A DNA stretch of 64,000 bases from Nocardioides sp. JS614 (GTDB lineage Bacteria; Actinomycetota; Actinomycetes; Propionibacteriales; Nocardioidaceae). Numbering within the stretch: the stretch's first letter is position 1; every line of letters starts with the position of its first letter. Below, one piece after another: positions 53,391 to 60,744 of the stretch. The notes below the pieces were generated by a model. That model had not been told where the DNA came from, did not search any database, and saw only the letters and a program-made list of their open reading frames with translations. The stretch spans positions 248,001-312,000 of the forward strand of contig NC_008699.1 in NCBI RefSeq assembly GCF_000015265.1, written 5' to 3'. The translations under genes and the position numbers were made by a program.

Positions 53391-54623
53391 GTGAAACGTC
53401 AGCTCCCACGTCGACGCGACCTGGCTCCTCTGGTGCGGTTCCGTACCCCGGTGCTCTCCCCTCGCGGCCGCCGGCTCCGGGACGCGCTCACCATCGAGGA
53501 CCTGCGCCGGGCGGCTCGCCGGCGCACGCCCCGGGCGGCGTTCGACTACACCGACGGCGCCGCCGACGACGAGATTTCGCTGGCGCGGGCGCGGCAGGCG
53601 TTCCGCGACGTGCAGTTCAATCCGGGGGTGCTCCGCGACGTCTCGTCGGTGGACACCTCCCGGGAGGTGCTGGGGGCTCGCGCGTCCCTCCCGTTCGGGA
53701 TCGCGCCGACCGGGTTCACGCGGTTGATGCACACGGAGGGCGAGGTGGCCGGGGCAACAGCGGCAGCGGCGGCCGGCATCCCGTTCGCGCTCTCGACGAT
53801 GGGGACGACCTCGATCGAGGACGTCGCCGCGGCAGCACCGAGCGGTCGCCACTGGTTCCAGCTGTACATGTGGAAGGACCGCGACCGCTCGATGGCACTG
53901 GTCGAGCGGGCGGCGCGAGCCGGGTTCGACGCCCTCCTCGTCACGGTCGACGTCCCGGTCGCGGGGGCCCGGCTGCGCGATGTCCGCAACGGGATGACGA
54001 TCCCGCCGACCCTGACGCCTCGGACGGTGCTCGACGCAATTCCCCGGATGCGGTGGTGGTTCGATCTGCTCACCACCGAGCCCCTCGCGTTCGCGACGCT
54101 CGACTCCTGGTCCGGCACCGTCGCAGAACTGCTCGACACGATGTTCGACCCGACGGTGACGTTCGAGGACCTCGCCTGGATCAAGGAGCAGTGGCCCGGT
54201 CGGCTCGTGGTGAAGGGCATCCAGACGGTCGACGACGCGAGACGGGTCGCCGACCTCGGCGCCGACGCAGTCCTGTTGTCGAACCATGGCGGCCGACAGC
54301 TCGACCGTGCACCGATCCCGTTCCGCCTGCTGCCCGAGGTCGTCGCAGCGGTCGGACAGGATGTCGAGGTCCACCTCGACACCGGGATCATGTCGGGGCA
54401 GGACATCGTCGCGGCCCTCGCACACGGAGCCAGGTTCACCCTGGTCGGACGCGCCTATCTCTACGGGCTCATGGCCGGTGGCCGCGATGGCGTCGACCGC
54501 GCGGTCGAGATCCTCCGCAGCCAGGTGGAGCGGACCATGCGACTCCTCGGTGTTCGCTCGCTCGGCGATCTCGAGCCAGGTCATGTGACCCAGCTCGACC
54601 GGCTGGAGCCGCGCCGCCGATAA
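53391..54623 (+). CDS. FMN-dependent alpha-hydroxy acid oxidase/dehydrogenase (LldD-type)
   Basis: 410 residues from GTG 53391. FMN barrel motifs are RAAFDYTDGAADDEISLARA, LPFGIAPTGFTRLMHTEGEV, HWFQLYMWKDRDRSMALVER and LVVKGIQTVDDARRVADLGA. The catalytic segment VLLSNHGGRQLDRAPIPF has the conserved His and Arg, and DTGIMSGQDIVAALAHGARF binds FMN phosphate. It oxidises L-lactate or a related 2-hydroxyacid; substrate not fixed by sequence. Divergent (69 bp) from the GltB-like gene, another FMN protein. Confidence 0.9.
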   Translation: MKRQLPRRRDLAPLVRFRTPVLSPRGRRLRDALTIEDLRRAARRRTPRAAFDYTDGAADDEISLARARQAFRDVQFNPGVLRDVSSVDTSREVLGARASLPFGIAPTGFTRLMHTEGEVAGATAAAAAGIPFALSTMGTTSIEDVAAAAPSGRHWFQLYMWKDRDRSMALVERAARAGFDALLVTVDVPVAGARLRDVRNGMTIPPTLTPRTVLDAIPRMRWWFDLLTTEPLAFATLDSWSGTVAELLDTMFDPTVTFEDLAWIKEQWPGRLVVKGIQTVDDARRVADLGADAVLLSNHGGRQLDRAPIPFRLLPEVVAAVGQDVEVHLDTGIMSGQDIVAALAHGARFTLVGRAYLYGLMAGGRDGVDRAVEILRSQVERTMRLLGVRSLGDLEPGHVTQLDRLEPRRR

Positions 54624-54654
54624 CCCCGAGTTGTGGTACGTCGTTGCGCCGGGC

Positions 54655-55251
54655 GTGAATCGGTACGCCGCTGCCCTGGTCGTCGCCCTCTCCGCGCTGG
54701 TCGCACCGCCCGCCCATGCCGCATCCGCCCATGCCACGTCCGCCGCGCAGGAGGCCTGGTCTCCCCGCCCGGAGATCTACCCGGCGACCGTGACCCGCAC
54801 CGACCTGGCGGTCCCGATGTCCGACGGCGTGGTCCTCCGCGGCGACCTGGTCCTGCCCGCCGGCGCCGACGGGCGGGCGGTCCGCGGCCGCTTCCCGGTG
54901 ATCGTGACGATCACGGCCTACAACAAGACCGCGCTCTCGTCCGGGGGCGGGGTGGCGGGCGCGCCGCCGGCGTACCTGGTCCAGCGCGGGTACGCGCAGC
55001 TGACCGTCGACGCCCGCGGCACCGGCAGCTCCGAAGGGCAGTGGTCGGCGTTCGGGGCCCGGGAGAACGAGGACTCCGCCGAGGTCGTCGAGTGGGCACA
55101 CTCGCGCAAGCGCCCCTGGAGTGACGGCCGGGTCGGGATGAGCGGCCCGATCACCGCGCGGCTGTACACCTCAAGCGTGAGCGGGGACGGGATGCTGTCG
55201 GTCTCGGTCTCCGACGTCGCGCCCGATGGCACCGTCAGCCGGCTGAGCTGA
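54655..55251 (+). pseudogene. internally deleted secreted CocE/NonD-type hydrolase
   Basis: 198 residues from GTG 54655, with a signal peptide (YAAALVVALSALVAPPAHAA). The first 165 residues are the normal start of a CocE/X-Pro-dipeptidyl-peptidase hydrolase: VPMSDGVVLRGDLVLPAGAD, TITAYNKTALSS, GYAQLTVDARGTGSSEGQWS and DGRVGMSG, where the nucleophile Ser should sit in GxSYxG. Then, with no gap in frame, ITARLYTSSVSGDGMLSVSV and SDVAPDGTVSRLS follow, which is part of the C-terminal jelly-roll domain. About 300-400 residues, including the catalytic Asp and His, are missing. The tail is cut after SRLS. It is very likely inactive. Confidence 0.75.
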
Positions 55252-55259
55252 GCCGAGGC

Positions 55260-55311
55260 CGGGTCGTGTGCCCCACAACGCGCTATGGCGCGTTCTCAGG
55301 CACACGACCCG
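55260..55311. terminator. hairpin between the truncated hydrolase and tRNA-Ser
   Basis: CGGGTCGTGTGCC (55260-55272) pairs with GGCACACGACCCG (55299-55311). An inner stem AACGCGC/GCGCGTT has a TATG loop. Starts nine bases after the hydrolase stop. Confidence 0.6.
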
Positions 55312-55374
55312 ACGCGCCGCCCGCGCGCCCGATCGATTTCGTCGCCGCCGACGCGCTCCGGTACTCTCTGCGGC

Positions 55375-55464
55375 GGTGGCGTGTCCGAGCGGCCTAAGGA
55401 GAACGCCTCGAAAGCGTTTGTGGGTGCAAGCCCACCGAGGGTTCAAATCCCTCCGCCACCGCCA
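55375..55464 (+). tRNA. tRNA-Ser (anticodon CGA)
   Basis: Acceptor GGTGGCG (55375-55381) pairs with CGCCACC (55454-55460); G discriminator then encoded CCA (55462-55464). The anticodon stem-loop has CGA at 55409-55411 and reads UCG codons. The long variable arm (TGTGGGTGCAAGCCCACCGA) is typical of class II tRNA-Ser. T-arm GTTCAAATC is intact. Confidence 0.95.
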
Positions 55465-55598
55465 GCTGGATCGATCACGTCGCAGCCCCCGTCGAGCGGA
55501 CGCTCAGCGGGGGCTCCGACGTTCGGGGCCCGGAGCGGGGCCGCCGGTCTGGTATGCATGGCTGTCCGCCACCGAGTCGCCGCTGAGGTGCTTGTCGT

Positions 55599-56468
55599 AT
55601 GACCAGGATCCCCCTCGAGGAAGCGCCACGCATCCCCATCAACGTGGCGATCGCCGGCGTCCAGAAGGCGGGCACGAGCTCGCTCTTCGACCTGCTGCGC
55701 AAGCACCCCGAGGTATGCGCCGGGCCCCGCAAGGAGTGGCACTTCTTCGACGACGAGAAGCGGTCGTGGGCGGACCCGGACTACAGCGACTACTGGGCGC
55801 CGGGCCGCACCGACCGGCAGCGGATCGCGATCGACGGCACGCCGGCCTACACGTTCTGGCCGCACGCGATGGAGCGGATGCACGCCTACCGTCCGGACAT
55901 GCGGCTGATCGTCAGCCTCCGGGACCCGATCGAGCGGGCGTTCTCGCACTGGGCGATGTACTACGGGAAGCTGCCGGCCTTCCCGAGCTTCAGTCAGCTG
56001 GCCCAGGGCCCGCGCCGCGAGGGTCTGCTCGAGCGGATCCCGGAGGGCTGGAACCACCTCCGGATGCGGCGGTGGTCGATGATCCCCCGCGGCCTGTACG
56101 GCGCGCAGGTCGCGCGCGGGCTGGAGCTGTTCTCGCGCGAGCAGTGGCTGTTCCTGGACTTCCACCGGTTCGTCGGCGAGCACCGCGAGACCCTGGACCG
56201 GGTGACCTCCTTCCTCGGCCTGGATCCCTACCCCAAGGAGCCGCGCCTGCGCGTGATCCAGTCGACCCGTCAGGACCTGGTGGCTGCCGCGCCGACGGCC
56301 GCAGACGTCAGCCGACTCGTCGAGGTGTACGCCGACGACCTCGACCTGCTGACCCGGCTGACGGGGCTCGACGTGAGCGACTGGCCGACCCGGCGGGTCC
56401 GCGACGGGCTGCTCGACCCGGCGGATCTCGCCGATCGACTGGGTCGGAAGGCCGGCCTGCTGGGCTGA
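55599..56468 (+). CDS. sulfotransferase
   Basis: 289 residues. The PAPS 5'-phosphosulfate loop is IAGVQKAGTSSLFDLLRKHP, the 3'-phosphate motif is LIVSLRDPIERAFSHWAMYY, and KEWHFFDDEKRSW is as in bacterial/heparan-type sulfotransferases. The C-terminal part is FLDFHRFVGEHRETLDRVTS with FLGLDPYP. It transfers sulfate from PAPS to an unknown acceptor, probably a glycolipid or carbohydrate. Solitary gene, 138 nt after tRNA-Ser. Confidence 0.9.
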   Translation: MTRIPLEEAPRIPINVAIAGVQKAGTSSLFDLLRKHPEVCAGPRKEWHFFDDEKRSWADPDYSDYWAPGRTDRQRIAIDGTPAYTFWPHAMERMHAYRPDMRLIVSLRDPIERAFSHWAMYYGKLPAFPSFSQLAQGPRREGLLERIPEGWNHLRMRRWSMIPRGLYGAQVARGLELFSREQWLFLDFHRFVGEHRETLDRVTSFLGLDPYPKEPRLRVIQSTRQDLVAAAPTAADVSRLVEVYADDLDLLTRLTGLDVSDWPTRRVRDGLLDPADLADRLGRKAGLLG

Positions 56469-56520
56469 GTGGCATTCCGGGGTCCGGGGTCCGCTGGCCA
56501 CTCCCGGTCCGGGTCCGCTG

Positions 56521-56534
56521 GTGACCTTGGCCTC
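56521..56534. promoter_or_regulatory. DevR-like box upstream of DUF1876
   Basis: GTGACCTTGGCCTC, about 90-100 nt before ATG 56622; shares GACCTT-N-GCC with the boxes at 57326 and 57651. Confidence 0.35.
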
Positions 56535-56621
56535 TTGCCGGTCCGGCGACCGGGTGCGTCGATGGTGTCCTGGGACGGCGACGCCGTCGCCGCCCTCGAC
56601 CGCGCCGGACGAGGAGGAGCG

Positions 56622-56891
56622 ATGCACACCAAGACCTGGTCGGTGGAGATCTTCATCGGGGAGCACGACGGTCAGACCCGCGCCGAGGCACGGCTCGCCA
56701 CCGAGCCGTCGGCCACCCGGCTGACCGGATGGGGGATCGCGCGGCTCAACCCCGCCGACCCCGAGGTGCCGGAGATCGGCGACGAGCTCGCGACCGCGCG
56801 GGCCCTGGCCGATCTGGCTCACCAGCTGCTCGAGACCGCGGCGGTCGACATCGGCGCGGTGACCAGCAAGCCGGTGCACCTGACCCACTGA
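56622..56891 (+). CDS. DUF1876 protein (Rv1738-like)
   Basis: 89 residues, ATG with GAGGAGGAG upstream. TKTWSVEIFIGEHDGQTRAE, then LTGWGIARLNPADPEVPEIG and ARALADLAHQLLETAAVDIG match DUF1876, a dsRBD/HPF-like small fold. The M. tuberculosis relative Rv1738 belongs to the DosR dormancy regulon and is suggested to act on ribosomes. A DosR-like box sits upstream here. Followed by a strong hairpin. Confidence 0.88.
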   Translation: MHTKTWSVEIFIGEHDGQTRAEARLATEPSATRLTGWGIARLNPADPEVPEIGDELATARALADLAHQLLETAAVDIGAVTSKPVHLTH

Positions 56892-56904
56892 GCTCTGGGA
56901 ACCT

Positions 56905-56939
56905 GTCGCCCCGACCGCTCACGCAGCGGTCGGGACGAC
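56905..56939 (+). terminator. hairpin after DUF1876 gene
   Basis: CCCGACCGCT (56910-56919) pairs with AGCGGTCGGG (56925-56934), loop CACGC, and flanking GTCG/CGAC extends the stem. It lies between convergent genes. Confidence 0.65.
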
Positions 56940-56959
56940 GCCCGCCCGTTCGGCTGCTC

Positions 56960-57166
56960 TCAGCCGCCCTCGCCCTTGTGGTGGAGGTGGTGGACCTCGG
57001 CGTCCGGCCCGGGATAGGTGAGGGACTCGTGGCCGTTGTCGGCCCAGCGGACGACGTACGGTGGCGCTCCGTCGGGACCGCGGACCTCGACGATCTCGCC
57101 GTCGCGGAGTGGCTCACCGACGTGGGTGCCGTGGATGACGAGGTGGTCGCCCTTGGTCGCGTGCAT
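56960..57166 (-). CDS. DUF1918 protein (copy 1)
   Basis: 68 residues. The sequence reads KGDHLVIHGTHVGEPLRDGE, IVEVRGPDGAPPYVVRWADN and HESLTYPGPDAEVHHLH, the DUF1918 SH3-like small-protein signature. Twin of the gene at 57359. Similar proteins are common stress-linked genes in actinobacteria; function unknown. The upstream region shares with copy 2 a GACCTT box (57326) and TAGCGT about 46 nt away. Confidence 0.9.
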   Translation of the reverse strand: MHATKGDHLVIHGTHVGEPLRDGEIVEVRGPDGAPPYVVRWADNGHESLTYPGPDAEVHHLHHKGEGG

Positions 57167-57325
57167 GGTGGCTCCTTCCCTGGTGCTCCTCTGGCCGCCT
57201 CAGCGCGGAGGGAAGGTCGCCCGGTGTGGGGGCGGCGCCCGGCGCACTGCACGACGGGTCGGTCCTGGTCCGACGCTAGGAGTGTCACTCCGAAACCGAG
57301 CAGAGGCGAGGGGCCCGCGGCCTCC

Positions 57326-57339
57326 GAGACCTTCGCCCC
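57326..57339. promoter_or_regulatory. DevR-like box upstream of DUF1918 copy 1
   Basis: GAGACCTTCGCCCC; the minus-strand TAGCGT that may be the -10 lies about 46 nt closer to the gene, the same spacing as in copy 2. Confidence 0.4.
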
Positions 57340-57358
57340 TGACCGTTGGCAGTCCCGG

Positions 57359-57565
57359 TCAGTCCCTGCCAGGCGCGTGCACGAAGTGCTGGATCCAGGC
57401 GTCCGGTCCGGGATAGGTCAACGAGACGTGGCCGTCGTCGGTCCAGCGGACCAGGTACGGCGGCGCGCCCTGGTCGCCGTGAACCGCGATGATCTCGCCG
57501 TCGCGCAAGGGCTCGCCGGCGCGGATGCCCTGGACGAGCAGCCGGTCACCCTTGATCGCGTACAT
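57359..57565 (-). CDS. DUF1918 protein (copy 2)
   Basis: 68 residues. KGDRLLVQGIRAGEPLRDGE, IIAVHGDQGAPPYLVRWTDD and SLTYPGPDAWIQHFVHAPG align with copy 1 without gaps, about 60% identical by eye. Tandem duplication in the same orientation including its promoter region. Small, soluble, unknown function. Confidence 0.9.
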   Translation of the reverse strand: MYAIKGDRLLVQGIRAGEPLRDGEIIAVHGDQGAPPYLVRWTDDGHVSLTYPGPDAWIQHFVHAPGRD

Positions 57566-57650
57566 GGTCAGGTCCCCCTCGTCGTCGGTCCTCCGCAGAC
57601 GCTAGGGGCCGGCGCGCGGCCGCGGGCAGGGCCGGCCGCCCCCGGTATTC

Positions 57651-57664
57651 GAGACCTTTGCCCC
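57651..57664. promoter_or_regulatory. DevR-like box upstream of DUF1918 copy 2
   Basis: GAGACCTTTGCCCC, 86-99 nt before ATG 57565; matches 8 of 10 positions in the outer parts of the DosR consensus. Confidence 0.4.
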
Positions 57665-57702
57665 TGCACCCAGGGCCGGGTGCCGGGGTGTGATGAGGGC
57701 AC

Positions 57703-57803
57703 GGTGAGAGGAGCCGGACTGGATTCGGGCCGCGGGAACCGGGCGCAAGTCCGGGCACCGGCCCCGACCGTCGCCGTGTCAAACGGCATTAGCTCCTCTC
57801 ACC
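57703..57803. ncRNA. candidate structured RNA element
   Basis: Perfect 12-nt arms GGTGAGAGGAGC (57703-57714) and GCTCCTCTCACC (57792-57803) enclose 77 nt with further pairing: CGGACT/AGTCCG, and a hairpin GCCGT-GTCAA-ACGGC (57773-57786). The centre, GGGAACCGGGCGCAAGTCCG, followed by CACCGGCCCCGACCGTC, loosely recalls the cobalamin-riboswitch core. Strand is not certain; on the plus strand it would lie in the leader of the secreted protein gene. It fills most of 57566-57918. Confidence 0.35.
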
Positions 57804-57918
57804 GCTTTCCTGCGCGGGTGGCCGGCCGTCCCGGTCCTGTACGCCGGAAGCGTGGTGTCCTGGTGCGCCGCCGGACCCGGTGACGGAACCGCCGCGCCCC
57901 GCCGGCCGTCCCTTCCCC

Positions 57919-58359
57919 ATGCGACCCGCGCTCCTGGCCCTGCTCGCCGCTCTGCTGGCGTTGGCGGTCGCGCCGTACCCGCAGCCGTCGGCCGCCGCGT
58001 CCTGCGTGGCGCCTTACCTCGTCGAGGACGGGCAGCTCGTCCTGCAGCGGGGGGTGCGCACCGAGGTCGAGGGGGAGGCGTTCGTGGACGGCTGCCGCGA
58101 CACGATGAGCTGCTCGGCCGGGCCCGGGTGCGAGGACTGCCACTACAACGACCCTGAGCCCGTGCCGTACGACGACGTCGTGCTGCGGCTGCGCCAGGGC
58201 GGGCACACCTGGGTGCTCGGCAGCGCCGACGCCGACCGTGCCGAGGACGGCCTGGCCGGACGGGTGAGCTGGCAGGTCGACCTGCCAGCCGGCGTACGCC
58301 CCGGGCCGGCGAGGCTGCTCGCCGACCACGCCCACCCCGTGGTGGTGCGGATCCGCTGA
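57919..58359 (+). CDS. secreted Cys-rich protein of unknown function
   Basis: 146 residues from ATG 57919; an in-frame GTG at 57880 would add 13. Signal peptide with ALLALLAALLALAVAPYPQP. The mature part has five Cys (SCVAPYLVEDGQLVLQRGVR, GCRDTMSCSAGPGCEDCHYN), probably disulfides, and a strand-rich end. Not recognised. The leader may contain the structured element at 57703-57803. The carbonic-anhydrase-like gene follows after 17 nt. Confidence 0.65.
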   Translation: MRPALLALLAALLALAVAPYPQPSAAASCVAPYLVEDGQLVLQRGVRTEVEGEAFVDGCRDTMSCSAGPGCEDCHYNDPEPVPYDDVVLRLRQGGHTWVLGSADADRAEDGLAGRVSWQVDLPAGVRPGPARLLADHAHPVVVRIR

Positions 58360-58376
58360 GCTGCGGGGGGTGTGGA

Positions 58377-58943
58377 ATGGCCCCCATGGTCTGCTTCGAG
58401 TTCGAGGGCAAACAACCCACCGTCCACCCCGAGGCGTTCGTCGCGCCGACCGCCACCCTGATCGGCGACGTGACCGTCGAGCGCGGTGCGAGCGTCTGGT
58501 ACGGCGCGGTCCTGCGCGCCGACATCTGCACCATCGTGGTCCGCGAGGGCGCGAACGTGCAGGACAACTCGGTGCTCCACGCGGCGCCCGGCGAGACGCT
58601 GGTGATCGGCCGGGACGCGACGATCGGTCACGGCTGCGTCGTGCACTGCCGCGAGGTGGGCGAGCAGGCGCTGGTCGGCAACGGCTCGACGCTCCTCGAC
58701 CGCGCGGTCGTCGGGCCGCGGACGCTGGTCGCGGCCGGGTCGGTCGTCACCCCCGGCACCGAGCTGCCCGGCGGGATGGTCGCCGCCGGTGTGCCGGCCC
58801 GGCCCACGAAGCCGATCGAGGGGACGTCCTCGGAGTTCTGGGTCGAGCAGAACCCGCCGTACTACCGCGAGCTCGCGCAGCGGCACCTCGCCGGCGTCGC
58901 GGTGGTGGAGCCCGAGCCGGTCGTGCGGGAGGTCGAGTCGTGA
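58377..58943 (+). CDS. gamma-carbonic-anhydrase-like hexapeptide protein
   Basis: 188 residues (ATG 58386 possible). Beta-helix repeats TATLIGDVTVERGASVWYGA, VREGANVQDNSVLHAAPGET, LVIGRDATIGHGCVVHC carry the His residues expected for the metal site (VLHA, GHGCVVHC). The sequence PGGMVAAGVPARPTKPIEGT is typical of the YrdA/PaaY/CaiE-type branch. It may hydrate CO2 or act as a thioesterase; activity not provable from sequence. Its stop overlaps the crotonase gene (GTGA), as in paaY-like gene pairs. Confidence 0.88.
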   Translation: MAPMVCFEFEGKQPTVHPEAFVAPTATLIGDVTVERGASVWYGAVLRADICTIVVREGANVQDNSVLHAAPGETLVIGRDATIGHGCVVHCREVGEQALVGNGSTLLDRAVVGPRTLVAAGSVVTPGTELPGGMVAAGVPARPTKPIEGTSSEFWVEQNPPYYRELAQRHLAGVAVVEPEPVVREVES

Positions 58944-59707
58944 GCGTCCGGGTCGAGGTCGACGGGCCGGTGACGACGGTCGTGCTCGACCGGCCCGAGA
59001 CCCGCAACGCGGTCGACGGCCCCACGGCTGCGGCGCTGGCCGCGGCGTTCCGGGCCTTCGACGAGGACGACACGCAGAGCGTGGCGGTGCTGCACGGCGA
59101 GGGCGGCACCTTCTGCGCCGGCGCCGACCTCAAGTCGATCGGCACCGAGCGCGGCAACCAGGTCGCCGAGCCCATCGACGCCGCCGACGGGCCGATGGGT
59201 CCGACGCGGATGCGGCTGAGCAAGCCGGTGATCGCGGCGATCGAGGGGTACGCCGTCGCGGGCGGGCTGGAGCTGGCGCTGTGGTGCGACCTGCGGGTCG
59301 CCGCGGACGACGCGGTCCTCGGGGTCTTCTGCCGGCGGTGGGGCGTGCCCCTCGTCGACGGCGGCACGGTGCGGCTGCCCCGGCTGATCGGCACCAGCCG
59401 GGCGCTGGACCTGATCCTCACCGGTCGGGCTGTCGGCGCCGAGGAGGCCGAGCGGATCGGCCTGGTCAACCGGGTCGTCCCGGCCGGCCGGGCGCGCGCG
59501 GAGGCCGAGGCGCTGGCGCGCTCGCTCGCCGTCCTCCCCCAGGAGTGCCTGCGGCAGGACCGGCTGTCCGTGCTCGACCAGGAGGGCCGGACCGAGGCTG
59601 AGGCGCTCGCCGGCGAGCTGCGGCACGGGCTGGTCTCCCTGGCGGCCGACGCCCTCGGCGGGGCCGCCCGGTTCGCCGCCGGCGAGGGGCGTCACGGCCG
59701 CTTCTGA
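58940..59707 (+). CDS. enoyl-CoA hydratase/isomerase (crotonase)
   Basis: 255 residues from GTG 58940, overlapping the preceding stop. VVLDRPETRNAVDGPTAAAL, GTFCAGADLKSIGTERGNQV (oxyanion hole), IEGYAVAGGLELALWCDLRV and FCRRWGVPLVDGGTVRLPRL. The catalytic Glu of hydratases is replaced by Pro-Leu-Val-Asp, so isomerase or other crotonase chemistry is possible. Pairing with a CaiE/PaaY-like protein suggests a CoA-thioester pathway. It overlaps the convergent next gene by 16 nt. Confidence 0.88.
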   Translation: MSVRVEVDGPVTTVVLDRPETRNAVDGPTAAALAAAFRAFDEDDTQSVAVLHGEGGTFCAGADLKSIGTERGNQVAEPIDAADGPMGPTRMRLSKPVIAAIEGYAVAGGLELALWCDLRVAADDAVLGVFCRRWGVPLVDGGTVRLPRLIGTSRALDLILTGRAVGAEEAERIGLVNRVVPAGRARAEAEALARSLAVLPQECLRQDRLSVLDQEGRTEAEALAGELRHGLVSLAADALGGAARFAAGEGRHGRF

Positions 59708-60072
59708 GTGACTCCCGGCGGGAGGTCCTCGAGGCACACCGCGACCAGCTCGGCAGCGCTGTCGCTGTCCTGGTGGACCTCCCAACCGCGGTCGAAGGAC
59801 ACGAGCAGGAGATCGCCGCTCCCGGTGCGGATCAGCGCCGAGGACGGGATCGTCTCGGTTCCGAAGCCGCGGGTCGAGCAGTGGTGGCGGTCGATCGCCT
59901 CGCGCGCCGGGTCGGCGGACGCACCCTCCGGGGACTCCTGCGTCCCGGTGCCGAGCGCCTCCATCCGGGTGACCAGGGCGACGGCGAGCATCACACCCAG
60001 CAGCCCGCCGACGAGCAGACCGCTCAGGGCGCGGCTGGTCAGCTGGAGACGACCAGTGGTCCGCTCGTTCAT
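59692..60072 (-). CDS. membrane-anchored protein of unknown function (tandem copy 1)
   Basis: 126 residues from ATG 60072, with GGAGGAG about 6 nt upstream. One membrane helix (about 15-35, LSGLLVGGLLGVMLAVALVT), then an extracytoplasmic domain with HHCSTRGFGTETIPSSALIR, LLVSFDRGWEVHQ and ELVAVCLEDLP. Two Cys may bridge. It is a paralogue of 60206-60595. Not recognised. Confidence 0.7.
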   Translation of the reverse strand: MNERTTGRLQLTSRALSGLLVGGLLGVMLAVALVTRMEALGTGTQESPEGASADPAREAIDRHHCSTRGFGTETIPSSALIRTGSGDLLLVSFDRGWEVHQDSDSAAELVAVCLEDLPPGVTQKRP

Positions 60073-60205
60073 CCGCTCTCCTCCGGCGCGCCGGAACGGA
60101 GACCCCGCTGGCCCCACTTCCCGTGCGAGTTCCATCTGCCGGTGACCAAACCTGCGCCGGCGTAGTACTGGGGCCCGCGTCGTGCGGGTCACGCCCGAGT
60201 GCGGC

Positions 60206-60595
60206 TCACCGGGGTCTTGGTTCGCGGGCCTTCGTCGGCTCCCGGTCCTCGGGCGCCCGGTCGAGGCAGACCGCGACGAGGCTCGCGGCGCCCCGCCGGG
60301 TGTAGACCGCCCAGCCCTCGTCGAACGACACGTGCCGGAACCGGCCGGTCGCGGTGCGGATGACGGCCGAGGCCGGGGCGGCGTCGGCGAACCCGCTGGT
60401 CGAGCAGTCGTGCTTCGCGAGGATCCGGGCCACGGGGCTGGGCAGGTCCGCGACCTCGCCGACCCGGTGCCCGGCGTACCCGGCGCCGGCCTGGGTGACC
60501 GGGGTGGAGAGCCCCGCGACCACGGTCGCGGCGACCACGGTCAGCTTGACGGCGCCGAGCGCCAGCCGCGTGCGACGGGGGATCCGGTGCGGCAC
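60206..60595 (-). CDS. exported protein of unknown function (tandem copy 2)
   Basis: 129 residues from GTG 60595, with AAGGAGG just upstream. Signal or anchor helix LGAVKLTVVAATVVAGLSTP, then KHDCSTSGFADAAPASAVIR, HVSFDEGWAVYTRRGAASL and VAVCLDRAPED. The shared pattern C-S-T-x-G-F, S-A-[VL]-I-R-T, V-S-F-D-x-G-W and L-V-A-V-C-L shows common descent with 59692-60072. The Arg/Glu-rich tail differs. Unknown. Confidence 0.72.
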   Translation of the reverse strand: MPHRIPRRTRLALGAVKLTVVAATVVAGLSTPVTQAGAGYAGHRVGEVADLPSPVARILAKHDCSTSGFADAAPASAVIRTATGRFRHVSFDEGWAVYTRRGAASLVAVCLDRAPEDREPTKAREPRPR

Positions 60596-60744
60596 GGGTC
60601 CTCCTTCGGCCACGGGTGGGTGACGGGCGGGGACGGGCAGGGCCCACCGGCGCGGCGCCCCCACTCGGCGGCTGCGCTTCCTTGGACCTGTCAACGACCG
60701 AACGCCTCGAGAGGTGACGGACCGGATGGGCGAGGATAGGCGGC

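Noticed and set aside
57721..57780. Firm cobalamin riboswitch call
   Set aside because: Only the central GGGAACCGGGCGCAAGTCCG stretch is similar; the B12-box and flanking stems do not fit well, and no cobalamin gene is downstream.
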